A stretch of DNA of 64,000 nt from Polyodon spathula (GCF_017654505.1 NC_054536.1:35670970-35734969), one strand, 5' to 3'; positions 1-11,574 are shown, counted from the first letter of the stretch. The notes: generated by a model not told the origin, from the sequence alone. Translations and numbers: made by a program.

Positions 1-130
1 ACTTAGACAAATAAAGCTTTTGTTCAACTTATCTGAAGCAGCAGAGGAACTGGCTGTGGTTGAGACGGAAAGATTCTGTCTGGGGATCTCAAGCAGAATA
101 GGAAGAAGGCAACGCTGATGTACGGGTAAG
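1..130 (+). mobile_element. 3' end fragment of an RLE-type LINE
   Basis: The first 130 bases match the last ~110 bases of the larger element ending at 27,041. Shared blocks include AACTGGCTGTGGTTGAGACG, TGGGGATCTCAAGCA and the terminal GATGTACGGGTAAG. Both copies are on the plus strand and stop being alike just after GGGTAAG, which fixes the 3' end of the family. The rest of this copy lies left of the window or was never inserted (5' truncation). Confidence 0.75.
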
Positions 131-338
131 CTGGTCTGAGTTGAGTGGGGGACGGAGGGGGGTGATGCTGGGATGCCAGAATCATTGTCGAGCCCTCTTG
201 AGGTGTCGTGGGCTAGTTGATGAAACACAGAGGATGGAAGGTATCGATATTGTAAAGTCGAAGCAGGGTAACAATGCAAAAGAGTCGTATGTGCCGTCTG
301 TTGTAAGTGGAAGCGTCGTAAGTCGAGGAGCGTCTGTA
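131..338 (+). mobile_element. Mariner/Tigger-like DNA transposon end
   Basis: Bases 243-338 (TATTGTAAAGTCGAAGCAGG through GTCGTAAGTCGAGG to CTGTA) recur at 36,592-36,676 with few changes. The shared end has the 'cgtaagtcgagg' style of many mariner/Tigger terminal repeats and stops at TA. Only the right end is recognisable. The superfamily is inferred from terminus style, not from a transposase. Confidence 0.5.
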
Positions 339-661
339 CATGCAAAAATAAAAAACACACACCTTGTGGTTTACCTTTTCTGTATTCCAATTTACTACCA
401 ATTAATACTGCTTGTTATCTTATGTCTTTAAATTGCTTCACATTTTTTCTCTTCTGATTCACTTGATATTATGGGATCTATATGACATTGTTTTTGTGCC
501 TGAAATACAATTTAACTGTTTCATTCGTGTCTGGTTCTCTTTCTTTCACCACTTTTTTCTGTTTAATAAAGTATTGCAAAACTAAACAGTTTGCTTAAAT
601 ATGAGGGCTTTACTTACTATGAAATTTACTGTGTGCTAAGGTAAGTTTTAAAATTGTAATA
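339..661. other. Unannotated AT-rich DNA
   Basis: I see no coding pattern, repeat end or RNA gene here. Confidence 0.5.
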
Positions 662-800
662 CAGTGCACTCCGTTTATAAGAATTACGGATATATGAATC
701 AACCACATATAGTGATCAAAACTACTAGGACAAAGTCTTTCCTATACTAACAATGCTAAAATATTCTGCTGCAAGAATCAAGCAATCCACTTAGAGGAAT
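662..800 (+). mobile_element. pogo/Tigger-like transposon end
   Basis: It begins CAGTGCACTCCGTTTATAAG directly after a TA, the target of this group, and continues with the 'acggatatatgaatcaacc' type of subterminal sequence seen in Tigger-like elements. The far end was not found, so the right limit is approximate. Confidence 0.5.
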
Positions 801-2100
801 CATTTTGGGGCAGACTGACTATGTAATACGATATTGTATCAAGTACAATGACGTGTACAACGAATAATGCTGTTTTTTAATTAGAATTAAAAATGATTAC
901 ACATACACAGCATGTGCAGTATAATCTCTGGTCCGCAGCGACTCCCAGTTAAAAAAAAAAAAAAGCAAGTCGTGTAGCTTGTGTGTCGACATGGCGGGAA
1001 AAAGGAAGACAAGCTGCTGCATTATACAGGTATTGTTTGTGTTCTCTGTTGTGAGATGCAAGTGGGGGGGTTGCGTCTCCACTTGGTGAGATTTGCATCG
1101 AACTGAAAATAAGCAAACCACAGATGCTTAAATGCAGTGGGGTAGTCCCTACTGTAAAATACTGTAATGTCATTTTAATTTAAAGGCCATTACATGTAAT
1201 ACCACACGGCAGTTAAATTAGGCATCCTCACGAGATGATTCATTCAGATATTTTGTTCTGACTGCAGTGTTATTTTTAGGGAAAGGGATATGGTCATTAC
1301 AACAGGAACAGTTTTGTAATACATTAATCAGCACCATTTATTTTGGAACTTAAACACTGGACTAGGGCAACACAACCGTACTGCCACAAAATGTTGTAAC
1401 TCTTGTCAATTTATCTGAAAGATTAAATGCCTGGATGAATCAAATGTTGAAAACACACAAAAAAAAGTATGAGGAATTAGAGACACAATTAATTGTATGC
1501 TGGATACTTGAGCAACACATTGGTGCATTCATAAATAAATCAGCACTGTCCCTGGTTAACTGAAAAACAAATGAAACATCACAACAACACATACAAAATG
1601 TTGTGTTGTTGATCTGTGTTATCATGTGGTACAACAGAACATTTCCATGTGTATAGGCAAAGATCACAATTACATTTACTGTGTGGTTTGGTTGGATTTC
1701 CTTGTTTAATGTACTGGCATTTTACATTTAAGACCCAAGAACAGCAGTGATTTTATAAGGAATAAAATGATACGCATTGTCCAAAAAACATTTATTTATT
1801 TCTTTTTTCTTTTTAAAAGAACGAATGTGACTGCAGGACAAACTCATACAGTATTTAAAAATGTTTAAATCGCTGATCTGAGTTTGTACAGTGTCCCTGT
1901 CACAAAGACGGCTGTAGTGGGTGACATCAGACCAAAAACAGGAACTAGGAAATAAACAAAGTGGTGGAGTTTTGGGGAAGTTGAGCACTTCCTTGCGCTC
2001 AGCATTTAATAAAATGAACAGACAGTAAATAAAAAGGTTGTAACAAAAACAGCACACTGCACGTGAGGCCAAAATAAACAGACTAACACTTACACAAACA
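801..2100. other. Unannotated intronic or intergenic DNA
   Basis: It contains an A-run at 949-964 and short AT-rich stretches. The open frames on either strand look random, and no repeat family is recognised. Confidence 0.5.
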
Positions 2101-2490
2101 GTGGACTAACAGATAAACACGGTGAGTGAAAACAACAGTCATGTAAATTACTTTGTTAAGTTTTCTCGTTCTTAATTCTCTCCTCTCCACACTCGTTCTC
2201 CACTCACCCAACCCCGAGTAAGTGAAAACATGCTGCTTTTATTTTCATTCAATTGGAGTCGCGGTACAACTGCATGTGAATTAATAAAGTGCAATTCCCA
2301 GTGCTCACATATTATTACATTTTACCTGCACGTGAAGTGCTGTGCAATTCTCGTGCCTAAATACAAATATACATTTTAAACACTCGTGTTACACAGACCC
2401 GTTTATATCCTGTGTACCAATGACTACACACCAACATTAACACACAACATACAACACAAAATACACACAGGGACAGGGCACTTTGCCACA
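2101..2490 (+). mobile_element. LTR-like fragment
   Basis: The block ends CACTTTGCCACA at 2,490. The same 12 bases, read on the minus strand, end the LTR at 55,556, next to Gypsy pol. An AATAAAG signal lies near 2,285, about 200 bases before the end, as expected for an LTR on the plus strand. The left boundary is not clear and no internal Gypsy sequence is attached, so this would be a solo LTR or fragment. Confidence 0.4.
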
Positions 2491-3023
2491 GTCCCCTTTA
2501 GCGTTTTCTGGATTATAATAAGTATGACATTTTCTTTGTTGGGAAAACAGTTTGTTTGTTCATAGCAATAATTACATCTTTAAAATGTGCAAAATGCAGA
2601 GAAAAATAAATCATATTCCTTTTGTTGTGCTATCATAACAATATGTACCCAGGTGCTTGTGAGAGATATTGGGGGTTCATGTATAAAGGCTGTATGGGAT
2701 ATCAGCTGATATTTTTTACTCATATGTGAGGCTGTTTAACATCTGCTCTGAAAAAAGACATTTTGTCCTCAAGAGAAAATATTTTAGGGAATCCCTATGT
2801 ACTGCACTCGTGTAGAAAGCTCACGATGTCAGATAACTATGATGCTTACTTCAGGGTATTCTCCAAATATAAACCATCCTGATGCTTGTGCCACTAGACT
2901 GCAAAGCAATCACACTGATTGGTTTAGAGTGGACTGTCACCAACGAAAACACAGCCAAACTTGTTGACAAATGACTCATTTTTTTTCTAAGCGTGTTAAT
3001 ATTAAATATATTAACATTTTAAT

Positions 3024-3038
3024 AGTTTGACACCCCTG
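3024..3038 (-). mobile_element. hAT-type terminal repeat
   Basis: AGTTTGACACCCCTG is the inverse of a CAGGGGTGTCAAACT hAT end. Only this end was found; the partner end is not visible upstream. Confidence 0.4.
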
Positions 3039-3041
3039 CTT

Positions 3042-3248
3042 ATTTATAGTATATAAAATGAACATGACACGTAAAGAGGCAGAGATGAAAGGACTGGTTC
3101 AGCTGGATGACATGAACCTGTTAAGTGCCACTGGTCAGTGGGGAACAGATCAGCACAAATATCTAGGCTAAATCCCACACAGTCAGATTTAGAATTTGAA
3201 TCACCTGATAGTGAAGAGTCAGATCTTGACTCAAGTAATGACAACTAG
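3042..3248 (+). other. Short coding-like stretch with acidic tail
   Basis: In one plus-strand frame the sequence from about 3,171 reads an acidic Ser/Asp/Glu-rich tail (SDLEFESPDSEESDLDSSND) followed by a stop at 3,246-3,248. Upstream of this the frame has stops. It could be the last codons of a decayed transposase or chance. No family is assigned. Confidence 0.2.
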
Positions 3249-3261
3249 TTATACTATAATT

Positions 3262-3291
3262 AAAAAAAAAAAAAAAAAAAACACTACTGTA

Positions 3292-3382
<91 letters not shown>
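3262..3382. repeat. A-run and (TA)n microsatellite
   Basis: Two A-runs are followed by about 36 TA units (3,310-3,382). The tyrosine/isoleucine open frames on both strands here are artefacts of the repeat. Confidence 0.95.
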
Positions 3383-3384
<2 letters not shown>

Positions 3385-5159
3385 TTTATTACCGTGGCAC
3401 TGTGGTTTTCATTGGGGATAATACCTTGTTTTTGTTTGAAGAAGCAGGTCAGATTTATCAAGGTTTTTGTATCACAATTCATTTTGCACCATTGTTTGTG
3501 TGAAAGGACAAATATGCTATTAATGTTACAAATTTGGTAACAAACAAAAACACCTTAAATCATACCTTTGCCTTCCTAAAGGTTACTTGTTATTATTTTT
3601 GTAATACTAACAATATAAAAAAATGGGGCATATTGCATTTTAGTCCTTGACCTTGACAAATCAGGCCCAACTGTAACTACTAACTCTTTTGGCACAAGTA
3701 ACTGCTAGAAAAAAGGCCAAATCTCTTGCCTGAAAAGGAAACCAATGAACTTATCTAAAACCAATTTAAAATCAAATGGAGTGGAAATAAATCTTGTCTG
3801 AAATGCCTGAAAGGTTGAGACCACAAGCAGTACTGGGTCCTGCAGCACAAGAATGGTTACTGAAGACAAGCACAGAACTGTGTTAAAGCTTTGGGGACAA
3901 CCCGAAAGTGTGAAAAGCGTTCGCACGACCTGGGTCTGAGCCGCTGCTTCTTGACTGGACTGAGCAATCACAAGGCAATCACATATTTTGATAAAACTGA
4001 AGTGGTATTTAGGCTGCGTTTCAAAAACGGACCCAGTCTGGTTCGTTTTGTTTGAAACAATCTATCAATGTGCTTGCTGTTCACACTTATCTGCAAGCAA
4101 AGGGACCACATTCATTTTTTATTTATTGTTTTGGTCCCTTTTCTCCAGCTTTTAACATAGCACGTTTTAGATTCTTACATATTGCTGTCGAAGAAAGCAC
4201 TGGGGGAGCACTATGTTAATTTAATCAATACATTTCATGAATGCCTACAGTAGGAGCCAGAACCTAGAACCTAGCCCCACCTTTTACCAGTCTTCATTAG
4301 CTAAACAATTTTATACTGTTTAGTTTTATATATTTAAATATTCCTAAAAGTATCTATAAAACACATATATAAAGGATTAGTTTTTTTTTTCTTTACCCTG
4401 TACACTCACAGTATCCACTATGCATTATCAGTATCTAAACTCTGCAAGTGTTGCATTTGATTTGAAGAAGTATTATTATTACACAATCAATATACAGTAG
4501 CACTGATCAAATAAATTTGATGGCCTAAAAGTATACACAGAATATAAACATTATATTAAAACAATATAAAATGGCTTTCTGCTGACTTAATAAAAACAAC
4601 AATAATGTCAGGGTTTACATTTAAAATAGTACAAATGCATTGCACGCTTTATTAAGACATTACCATGTGAGGGGGCTCCCTCACTATACTGTTAGCTAAT
4701 TGTTCAGTTGGAAATAAAAAAATAAAATAAACACACCTTTATTAACATTCTACTGGGCATGAGCTGTAGTGTCCTTGTACCTTGGTAACACTGTGATAGC
4801 CACTGAGGTTATGGTGTTCTCTCCTGTTTATTAATTAGTTTTTATATATATACATAATCTCAGCCATAACTCTGGTAAAATATAGTAGCCTACTGTATAC
4901 TTGCAATCACTATATGCCACTGCACCATTCTAGTAAAGTATAAAGCAAATTTCCCACTCTGATTGGTTTATCTGTCATGTCACTGATCTTGTTAGCAACT
5001 AATGTGTGATTTAAAAAAAAAAAAAAGTCATAAATCTTAAGGCATGAACCAATCATGATTGTATTCACTAGTTACTATAGCTACCACTTCAACTGAGTAG
5101 GCATGTACTAAACGGGAAGTAAACTGAGCTAGTTTATCAGTCTGACTGTACAAAATAAC
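3383..5159. other. Unannotated AT-rich DNA
   Basis: No recognised repeat family, exon or RNA gene. There are short A-runs at about 4,382 and 5,015. Confidence 0.5.
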
Positions 5160-5187
5160 CAAAGATCTTCTATATAGAAGATCTTTG
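5160..5187. repeat. Perfect 28-bp palindrome
   Basis: Each arm is CAAAGATCTTCTAT followed by its exact reverse complement, with no spacer; the centre is TATATA with AGATCT on both sides. It would form a cruciform or hairpin. No gene is next to it. Confidence 0.9.
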
Positions 5188-5889
5188 AAGTAACTGTTTA
5201 AAAAAAAAAAAAAAAAAAATCTTTAGAACCCGCCGGTAGTCCCGTGGGTTTTGCAACATTACAGTTCACTAGTCCGGAACCAATTCGTCCCAATTTGTAG
5301 TACTGATTTGCCCAGCCCTTACCGACGCAGTAGCAACTCTGAAGCCAAAAATAACACTACCGGTACATAAAATAGAAGAATAGTTTAAAAATTAAACATC
5401 ATGGGAATTTATTGCAGATGATAACAACTCATTATCTTCTTTATATTGTCATCGAGTCAAAACATGTTATACACATCAGAATGATTAAACAAATAATCCA
5501 TACGATTGTTTTTTTTTTTTATTTCTGAATGGCGCCAACATACAACCTAATACATTACTCTGCTATTAACTTGCTGAGCACTCGGATACAGTTTTGTAAA
5601 AAAAATTAAAAATATACATATACCATAACAAAACTGGGGCAATTAATAATTTGTTTCCGACTGGGACAAAAAATGATGCCTAAAAACTTTTCCCAGGATG
5701 TCTAGTAACCCTAATGCACATCCCCGAGACATGTGTGTTTACTTCCAAGTCAGGTTATTTTATAGTTTGTTTCCGATGTGCAGAAGGACCGAGTCCAGCT
5801 GTTGTTCACATTTAGGTTTAGAAAGCAAACCAGACTTGGTGCATTTGCCAGACGGACCGAGACTGTCACAAATCTGGCCTGTATGGTAG
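5188..5889. other. Unannotated DNA
   Basis: A-run at 5,201-5,219. No recognisable element before the Tc1 sequence starts. Confidence 0.5.
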
Positions 5890-5892
5890 GGT

Positions 5893-6526
5893 GGCAAGAA
5901 GGAAGCCATTACTCAAGAAAGCCCACCATGAATCCCATTTGAAGTATGCAAGTCTGTGGTCTGACTAAACTAAAATTGAACTTTTTGACCTAAATGCAAA
6001 GCGCTATGTTTGGTGCAAACCCAACACAGCACATCACCCAAAGAACACCATCCCTACTGTGAAGCATGGAGGTGGCAGCATCATGTTAAGGGGATGTTTC
6101 TCATCGGCAGGGAATGGGGCACTTGTCAGGATAGAAGGGAAAATGAATGGAGAAAAGTACAGAGAAGTCCTTGAGGAAAACCTGCTGCCCTCTGCAAGAA
6201 AGATGAAACGGGGACAGAAGTTCACCTTTCAGCATGAGAACAACCCAAAGCACACAGCCAAAGCTACACTGGAGTGGCTAAGGAACAAAAAGGTAAATGT
6301 CCTTGAGTGGACCAGTCAGAGCCCCAACCTCAATCCAAACAGAAATTTGTGACATGACTTGAAGATTGCTGTCCATCAACGCTCCCCAAGGAACTTGACA
6401 GAGCTTGAACAGTTTTGTAAAGAAGAATGGTGAAACATTGCCAAATCTAGGTGTGCAAAGTTGGTAGAGACCTATCCCAACAGATTCACAGCTGGAATTG
6501 CTGCCAAAGGTGCTTCCACCAAGTAT
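5893..6526 (+). pseudogene. Tc1-like transposase C-terminal part (broken)
   Basis: This would be the DDE transposase that cuts and pastes a Tc1/mariner element in the nucleus. The longest open stretch (6,059-6,352) reads [16 protein letters not shown], the conserved 'GGGSIMxWG' block before the second catalytic Asp, with Arg where Trp is usual. It continues through [18 protein letters not shown], where the family's second Asp ('FQQDNDPKHTA') is replaced by Glu-Asn, then [14 protein letters not shown], where the family's third acidic residue ('SPDLNPIE') is Asn. Upstream reading (5,893-6,050) has stops. The frame closes at TGA just after NPNRNL, but homology continues in other frames to about 6,526. 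No function is expected. Codons before KK(E)AI are absent, so only about half of a ~340-residue protein remains. Confidence 0.85.
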
Positions 6527-6575
6527 TAACTCAGAGGGGTGGAGTCTTACCCAATTATGATATTTCAGTTTTGTA

Positions 6576-6582
<7 letters not shown>

Positions 6583-6657
<75 letters not shown>
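6583..6657. repeat. (TA)n microsatellite left of MITE
   Basis: About 37 TA units directly abut the left end of the MITE, at the position where its TA target duplication should be. Confidence 0.95.
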
Positions 6658-6659
<2 letters not shown>

Positions 6660-7120
6660 CTCTGGAAAAAATTGAGACCACTGCAAAATTATCAGTTTCT
6701 CTGGTTTTACAATGCTCCATGCCACACAGGCAGGAGTGGCATAAAGTCACCCAACATCAATGTCAAGACGCATGAAAGCTGTGATTGGAAATCAGGGTTA
6801 TTCCACCAAATATTGATTTCTGAACTCTTCCTAAGTTAAAACATTAGTATTGTGTTGTTTAAAAATGAATCTGAACTTATTTTCTTTGCATTATTCGAGG
6901 TCTGACAACACTGCATCTTTTTTGTTATTTTGACCAGTTGTCATTTTCTGCAAATAAATGCTCTAAATGACAATATTTTTATTTGGAATTTGGGAGAAAT
7001 GTTGTCAGTAGTTTATAGAATAAAACAAAAATGTTCATTTTACCCAAACACATACCTATAAATAGTAAAACCAGAGAAACTGATAATTTTGCAGTGGTCT
7101 CTTAATTTTTTCCAGAGCTG
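6658..7120. mobile_element. Non-autonomous Tc1/mariner MITE (463 bp)
   Basis: Left end AGCTCTGGAAAAAATTGAGA and right end TCTTAATTTTTTCCAGAGCT are inverted copies. The match extends about 50 bases inward through 'ccactgcaaaattatcagtttctctggtttta' in pieces on both sides. No transposase is encoded. It lies inside the Tc1 element: the copy at 53.3-54.6 kb has TAATATAG and no insert at the same point, giving the empty site. Both flanks are now long TA repeats. Confidence 0.9.
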
Positions 7121-7122
7121 TA

Positions 7123-7200
<78 letters not shown>
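7123..7200. repeat. (TG)n(TA)n microsatellite right of MITE
   Basis: About ten TG units are followed by about 29 TA units, starting immediately after the right MITE terminus. Confidence 0.95.
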
Positions 7201-7209
<9 letters not shown>

Positions 7210-7351
7210 CTCAATAAAAATGTTTTTCCCCTTAACAGTGTGGAGTATGTTGTGTAGATAAGTGGAAAAAAATCTTCATTTAAATGCATGAAACTCTGAG
7301 GCACTGACACAACAAAATGTGAAAGGGGGTGCAGACTTTCTATATGCACTG

Positions 7352-8214
7352 TATATAGTAGCAAAGTAGGGCATGTTTTGCCAACTATGGGATTTCAAAA
7401 CAGGGCGGTGCCTGTATGTTTATTTTCCAAATAAGCAAATCAAAACAAAACAAAACTAAACTTTCAGTAAGTTCTAAGTACCGGATAATTAAGCCGTTTA
7501 CCGCTAACAAAATAAAAGACAGTTTTTCTTAACACATGTACAATATACCTTTTCTTCAGACTCTTTAGTCCTGGTCTATATGCACCTAACCCTTACACAA
7601 ACAACCAAAACTGATCCACAGATCTGTTTAAATACTGCACTACTTTGAACTAATGCTGCAGTGTTTATTTTAAATTGCTAAAAACAGCTGCAATGCTTAT
7701 TCAAGGGAGGTGGTAATTAGAAGTATAGCACTCACCTACTAAGAGAACACCACTCAGGAGGCAAACAAAGAAGTGTTCTCCAAAACGGAGTTAGCCACCA
7801 GACACAATATGAATCAATAAATAAATTAATTAATTAATAAATAATGTATTAACTTGTCATGATGCATGTGCATCAATATATGAAATGAACTGAATAAGAA
7901 GCAGCAAAACAATAGGCAAGTGTATGTTAATAAACTATAATAATAAAGTAAGAGACAAACTAACGTTAGTAAAACTAAAGCAAAACAATACAGTCAATCG
8001 AAATTAACACAGCACCCCCTACACGTTACAAAATGCAGCAGCAACATACAAGACATGCACACTATTTATCAGAATGGTCACGACTGTGTGGCATGTGACG
8101 TGTGACTGTGTACATTGTGAAATAGCAAAAGAACCTCCTTTGGTCAGCGAGACTAAGGGCAGGGTCAATAGCTTTCTCATGATAAAAATAGCTGTAAAAG
8201 GAGTGCAGGATGTA
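7352..8214. other. Unannotated AT-rich DNA
   Basis: Simple AAAT-type runs near 7,820-7,850. Nothing else recognised. Confidence 0.5.
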
Positions 8215-8625
8215 CCAAATAGCCTGGAGATCGCAAGTGACCGTGACCGGGAGTTCTTAGCGGGCGGCGCAGAATTTGTCGAGTGCTGCCCAGGTAGGGA
8301 GGGCTTAGGTCGGCAGGGGAATCCAAAGCTAGCCACACATCAGCAACCCCTGTGGCCGATAGGGCGTCTCTGGTTCTGCAGTGGAGCCACCAGATCTATG
8401 TTGTCCTCTGGCACTATAGGTCTGGTGACATCGCTGTGGATCCGCAGTGCGAAAAATGATGGATTGGCAGGAGCACGTTTCAGAAGACGCGAGCTCCAGC
8501 TGTCGTTTCCCAAGTCAGCTGAGGGGTTGCGAGTGGAGAGTCAAGGATACAGATAATAATTGTGCATACTAAAATGGGGAGAAAACCAGACTAAAAAATT
8601 GGAGACTAAATTAAAAAAAAAAAAA
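8215..8625 (+). mobile_element. tRNA-derived SINE, near full length
   Basis: This GC-richer block ends in an A-run (8,611-8,624). It aligns along its length with the minus-strand copy at 49,810-50,290: GGAGATC near the start, then TGCCCAGG(T/C)AGGG, CACATCAG..ACCCCTGTGGC, the 'tttcagaggac..tcccgagtcag' block and the ATAATAATT tail. The other copy keeps a recognisable tRNA-like B box. The 160-codon open frame here is non-coding SINE sequence. Confidence 0.7.
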
Positions 8626-9549
8626 GTGTTAAGCGGATTCTGCACCTGACACTTCTACCGCAGCTGCAGACCAGCAATCACTGGCTTCTCGGAGCCGAGG
8701 CAGGGTATAGGGACCGGCAGATGTGTAAAGGAACATTAGGATGCTCGGCCTGGTACTCCACCTATAGAACTGCCAGTGCATGAATCTGCTCAGGAAACTC
8801 GTATGTATTTTTACGCATCCACCTGTTCTCAATCTTATATTCATATAGGCCTAAAGGATCGTACTGTTTTTTATTGTACTGTAGTGTAACCTCCCTTGTT
8901 TCCACATTTTCCACATACACTTAATTAAATAAAACTTTTAGATGTTACGCATATCTATTTTTAAGTAGTAAAACTTGTACTTAGAAGTTTTTTTTTTACC
9001 AGTACATACTTTTATGTGTGTGTGTGTGTTCGAAAGGTAGCGAGACACACACAAGTAATGCGTGTTCATTCTTGTTGTCGCATGAAACTCTCCTCATGAT
9101 ATTCAGAGTTGTTCTTTTCCTAATTACTATGCAGACACGGACATTTAAATAACCCCTCCCCTAAATTACTACGAACTGAGTAATCTGCATTGGTACAGCC
9201 AACTTTTTCCTAAATCAGAACAGCATAACGCATTTCCTGAAAAGTATGGCAGAAACATTGTGAGGAGAACTGTTATGACTTGTCCATGTAAACGCTGTCT
9301 ATGAAAGACGCTATATAAAATGAAGATTTATTGATCTTATTTGAATAATGATTAAAGATTCTTAATGTCCAAATAAAAAAGGGACATATGCAAAAGTTGA
9401 TGCATCCCTGTGAGGTGTACTATCACTGTTGCTTTTTTATGTTTCAATTTACAATAAAATATAAATATAATCTGTGAGCAAAAATGGAGTGAGGGATGGA
9501 AAGAACCTGCATATTTATGCTTTTTTTTTTTTTTTTTTTATCAGTCTTG
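8626..9549. other. Unannotated DNA with short (TG)n
   Basis: (TG)7 at about 9,014-9,029. No exon or repeat end recognised. Confidence 0.5.
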
Positions 9550-9905
9550 CTGCCTTGCCAACAGACATTTGGAATGATTGACAGTAAAGGGAAAGCGCTG
9601 TGTGTTATTTGTAATGAAAGTGTTGTTTATCGAACCTCAAGAGTAAAACGTCATTTTGACATCAACCACAAACATATTGCAGATCTTAATGAGAGCGAAA
9701 GGAAATCATTCCTTGAAAGGGCAGTGAGGAGGTATCAAAATCAGACTTTTAATAATTACTTTAAAAAAACAAACCATTTGGTGGCTGCAAGCTTCTTGTT
9801 GCATTGCAGAGCATGGCAAGCCCTTGTTAGATGGTGAATATATTGTGCCATGCTGGTTCTTTACTTCATGCTTCCCTAACAAGAATAAATTGTGCATCAC
9901 AGACA
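9550..9905 (+). pseudogene. BED zinc-finger N-terminus of a hAT-type transposase (relic)
   Basis: An open frame, from about 9,565 to TGA at 9,835, reads DSKGKALCVICNESV, then RVKRHFDINH. This is a C-X2-C...H-X4-H BED-type zinc finger of the sort found at the N-terminus of hAT transposases and their domesticated ZBED/GTF2IRD2-like relatives, where it binds DNA. After the finger comes a basic segment and a region resembling the usual 'ASyxla..iak..kpl.dGE', but a frameshift at about 9,800 and stops end the reading. The catalytic RNase H-fold domain is absent. A T-run (9,521-9,539) precedes it, so the ATG at 9,496 is not a credible start. It is a fragment rather than a gene. Confidence 0.6.
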
Positions 9906-11251
9906 AAGCTGCCCTAATTAATCATTGGCACCCTTGGCACTCAGTGACGTATATATAACAAAAAAAATAAATAAATAAATCAGACTTTGTGCACTCCAAA
10001 CTAAAAAAGGTTTGCCATCCTTTGTTTAGTGTAACGTCACATTTAAAATGAAAACAGGCTCCACACAGGCAGTAGCTTTGTGCTTGAAGCAGTTTCAGGA
10101 CAAATAAACAATTAAGGACCACGCCAAAGCAAAACAAAATAATAAAAACCTACCTAAGCTAACTTCCAGTCTACCTCTTGCTGTCACTGAGACAGCCTCT
10201 GCCACTCGCTCAGCTGCAGTCAGGCATGCACTCCTATTGATGGATACACTTTATTACAATAATTATTAGTGATAGATGGATACACTTTATTACAATAATT
10301 ATTAGTAATTGTATTAACCATACAGTCACTTATTCTGGTTCTTCATTCCACATTTAAATGTAAGGACATGGAGGATTTATAAGCCCATTGAATTGTTTCA
10401 CAGCCAAACCCCGTAAATTAAACCGTCCGTACTATTATTACAGTATTGTTATTACAGTATGCCTTTTATTTATATCACGGTCTGGTTTTACTAGTAGAAA
10501 CGCCCTTAGTGCTTTTAATTTGCGATCATTGAAACTCATTTCAATTTGTTTATGTTTGTGAAACAAAAGGTATACTGTATTAACAACAGTACAATAATAC
10601 TAGTAATAAAATAATTTTAATTTTATGGTGTGTTGCTGGGAAACAACTAAATGGGCTTTTAAATCCCCCAAGTCCTTACTTTTGCATTTAAAAGCAAAAT
10701 AAAGAACAAAAAACAAGGGTACATTTTAATAAGTGCCTAGTGTTTATTAATGTTAATGCAAATAACAGTAATTGTAATGTTTGTCCAGCTTAATTTTTTT
10801 TTATTATAACTTATAACTGATATAACTAATAAAAATATGTACAATACAATGTTGCACCCTCGTTTGTTTGTTTTCTACATTCTGCGCACAGAAAAACCTG
10901 CAAATTAAACTAAAAGCTAAGACCCCCCTATTGATAAACTGCAAGTGTATCTAAATCTATTTTTTTTTTTTTTTTTTTTTTATTTGTGAACAAACTGTAT
11001 TTGATATTAACCTCTTCAACTCCATATTCAAAAATGAATGTGCTCTCCAGGTACCACATTTTGAAATTACTGTAACTGGTATTTCTACCCCTGAAATTGG
11101 TATAGAATAATAATATCTTAACATTAATAACATCTTATTAACCCTTTAGGCACCTGTGTACTAGATAGTCATATTCAATAACGCAAAACAGACACAAAAG
11201 TTTGATCTTTAATATCTTACTTTTGTATGAACAACAACAAACTACATATAT

Positions 11252-11289
<38 letters not shown>

Positions 11290-11569
11290 AAACAGAAATT
11301 ACAAACACAATATATAAAAGGAATACAAAAAACATTTATTTGTAAAATAAACTGAAATACTATGTATATAATTTAGATCATAGATTGTTTGCTACTGTAT
11401 CTTCAACTCTTCTTAATGTCTTCACAGATGTTTGCACAGAACGAAACTGGACAATAAAGTGACCTGATTCTCTTTTTGACTTCAAAACACAGATCACATT
11501 TCTAACACTACCTAGGGCATTATGACAAAGAGGGAAAGAGTCTGAGCTGCAAATCTCAGTACAAAATTG
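9906..11569. other. Unannotated AT-rich DNA
   Basis: Contains the 36-bp tandem duplication listed separately, a T-run at 10,960-10,981 and (TA)n at 11,272-11,289. No coding signal seen. Confidence 0.5.
10239..10308. repeat. 36-bp tandem duplication
   Basis: GATGGATACACTTTATTACA plus AATAATTATTAGT occurs at 10,239 and again at 10,275, almost identical, so it is a recent local duplication. Confidence 0.85.
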
Positions 11570-11574
11570 GACGC

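Larger units (their letters stand above)
5890..7351 (+). mobile_element. Tc1-like transposon, 5'-truncated, with nested MITE
   Basis: The left part (5,890-6,540) is transposase sequence. The right end is at 7,351, where GACTTTCTATATGCACTG precedes TA, the standard Tc1/mariner target. The same terminus and subterminal sequence are found at 53,325-53,500 in opposite orientation. The element starts abruptly inside the transposase, so its left terminal repeat is missing. Between 6,583 and 7,200 it is interrupted by two (TA)n tracts and a MITE. Confidence 0.85.

Noticed and set aside
1728..2072. 114-codon minus-strand open frame
   Set aside because: Cys/Phe-rich low-complexity translation of AT-rich DNA with no motif or splice context.
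3196..3540. 114-codon open frame with Tyr/Ile repeats (and its antisense partner); likewise frames at 6.54, 7.06, 17.2, 37.6-38.0, 45.3 and 53.2 kb
   Set aside because: They are translations of (TA)n, (GA)n or (GT)n microsatellites and appear equally on both strands.
8074..8556. 160-codon plus-strand open frame
   Set aside because: Most of it is SINE sequence shared with 49.8-50.3 kb; no protein motif.
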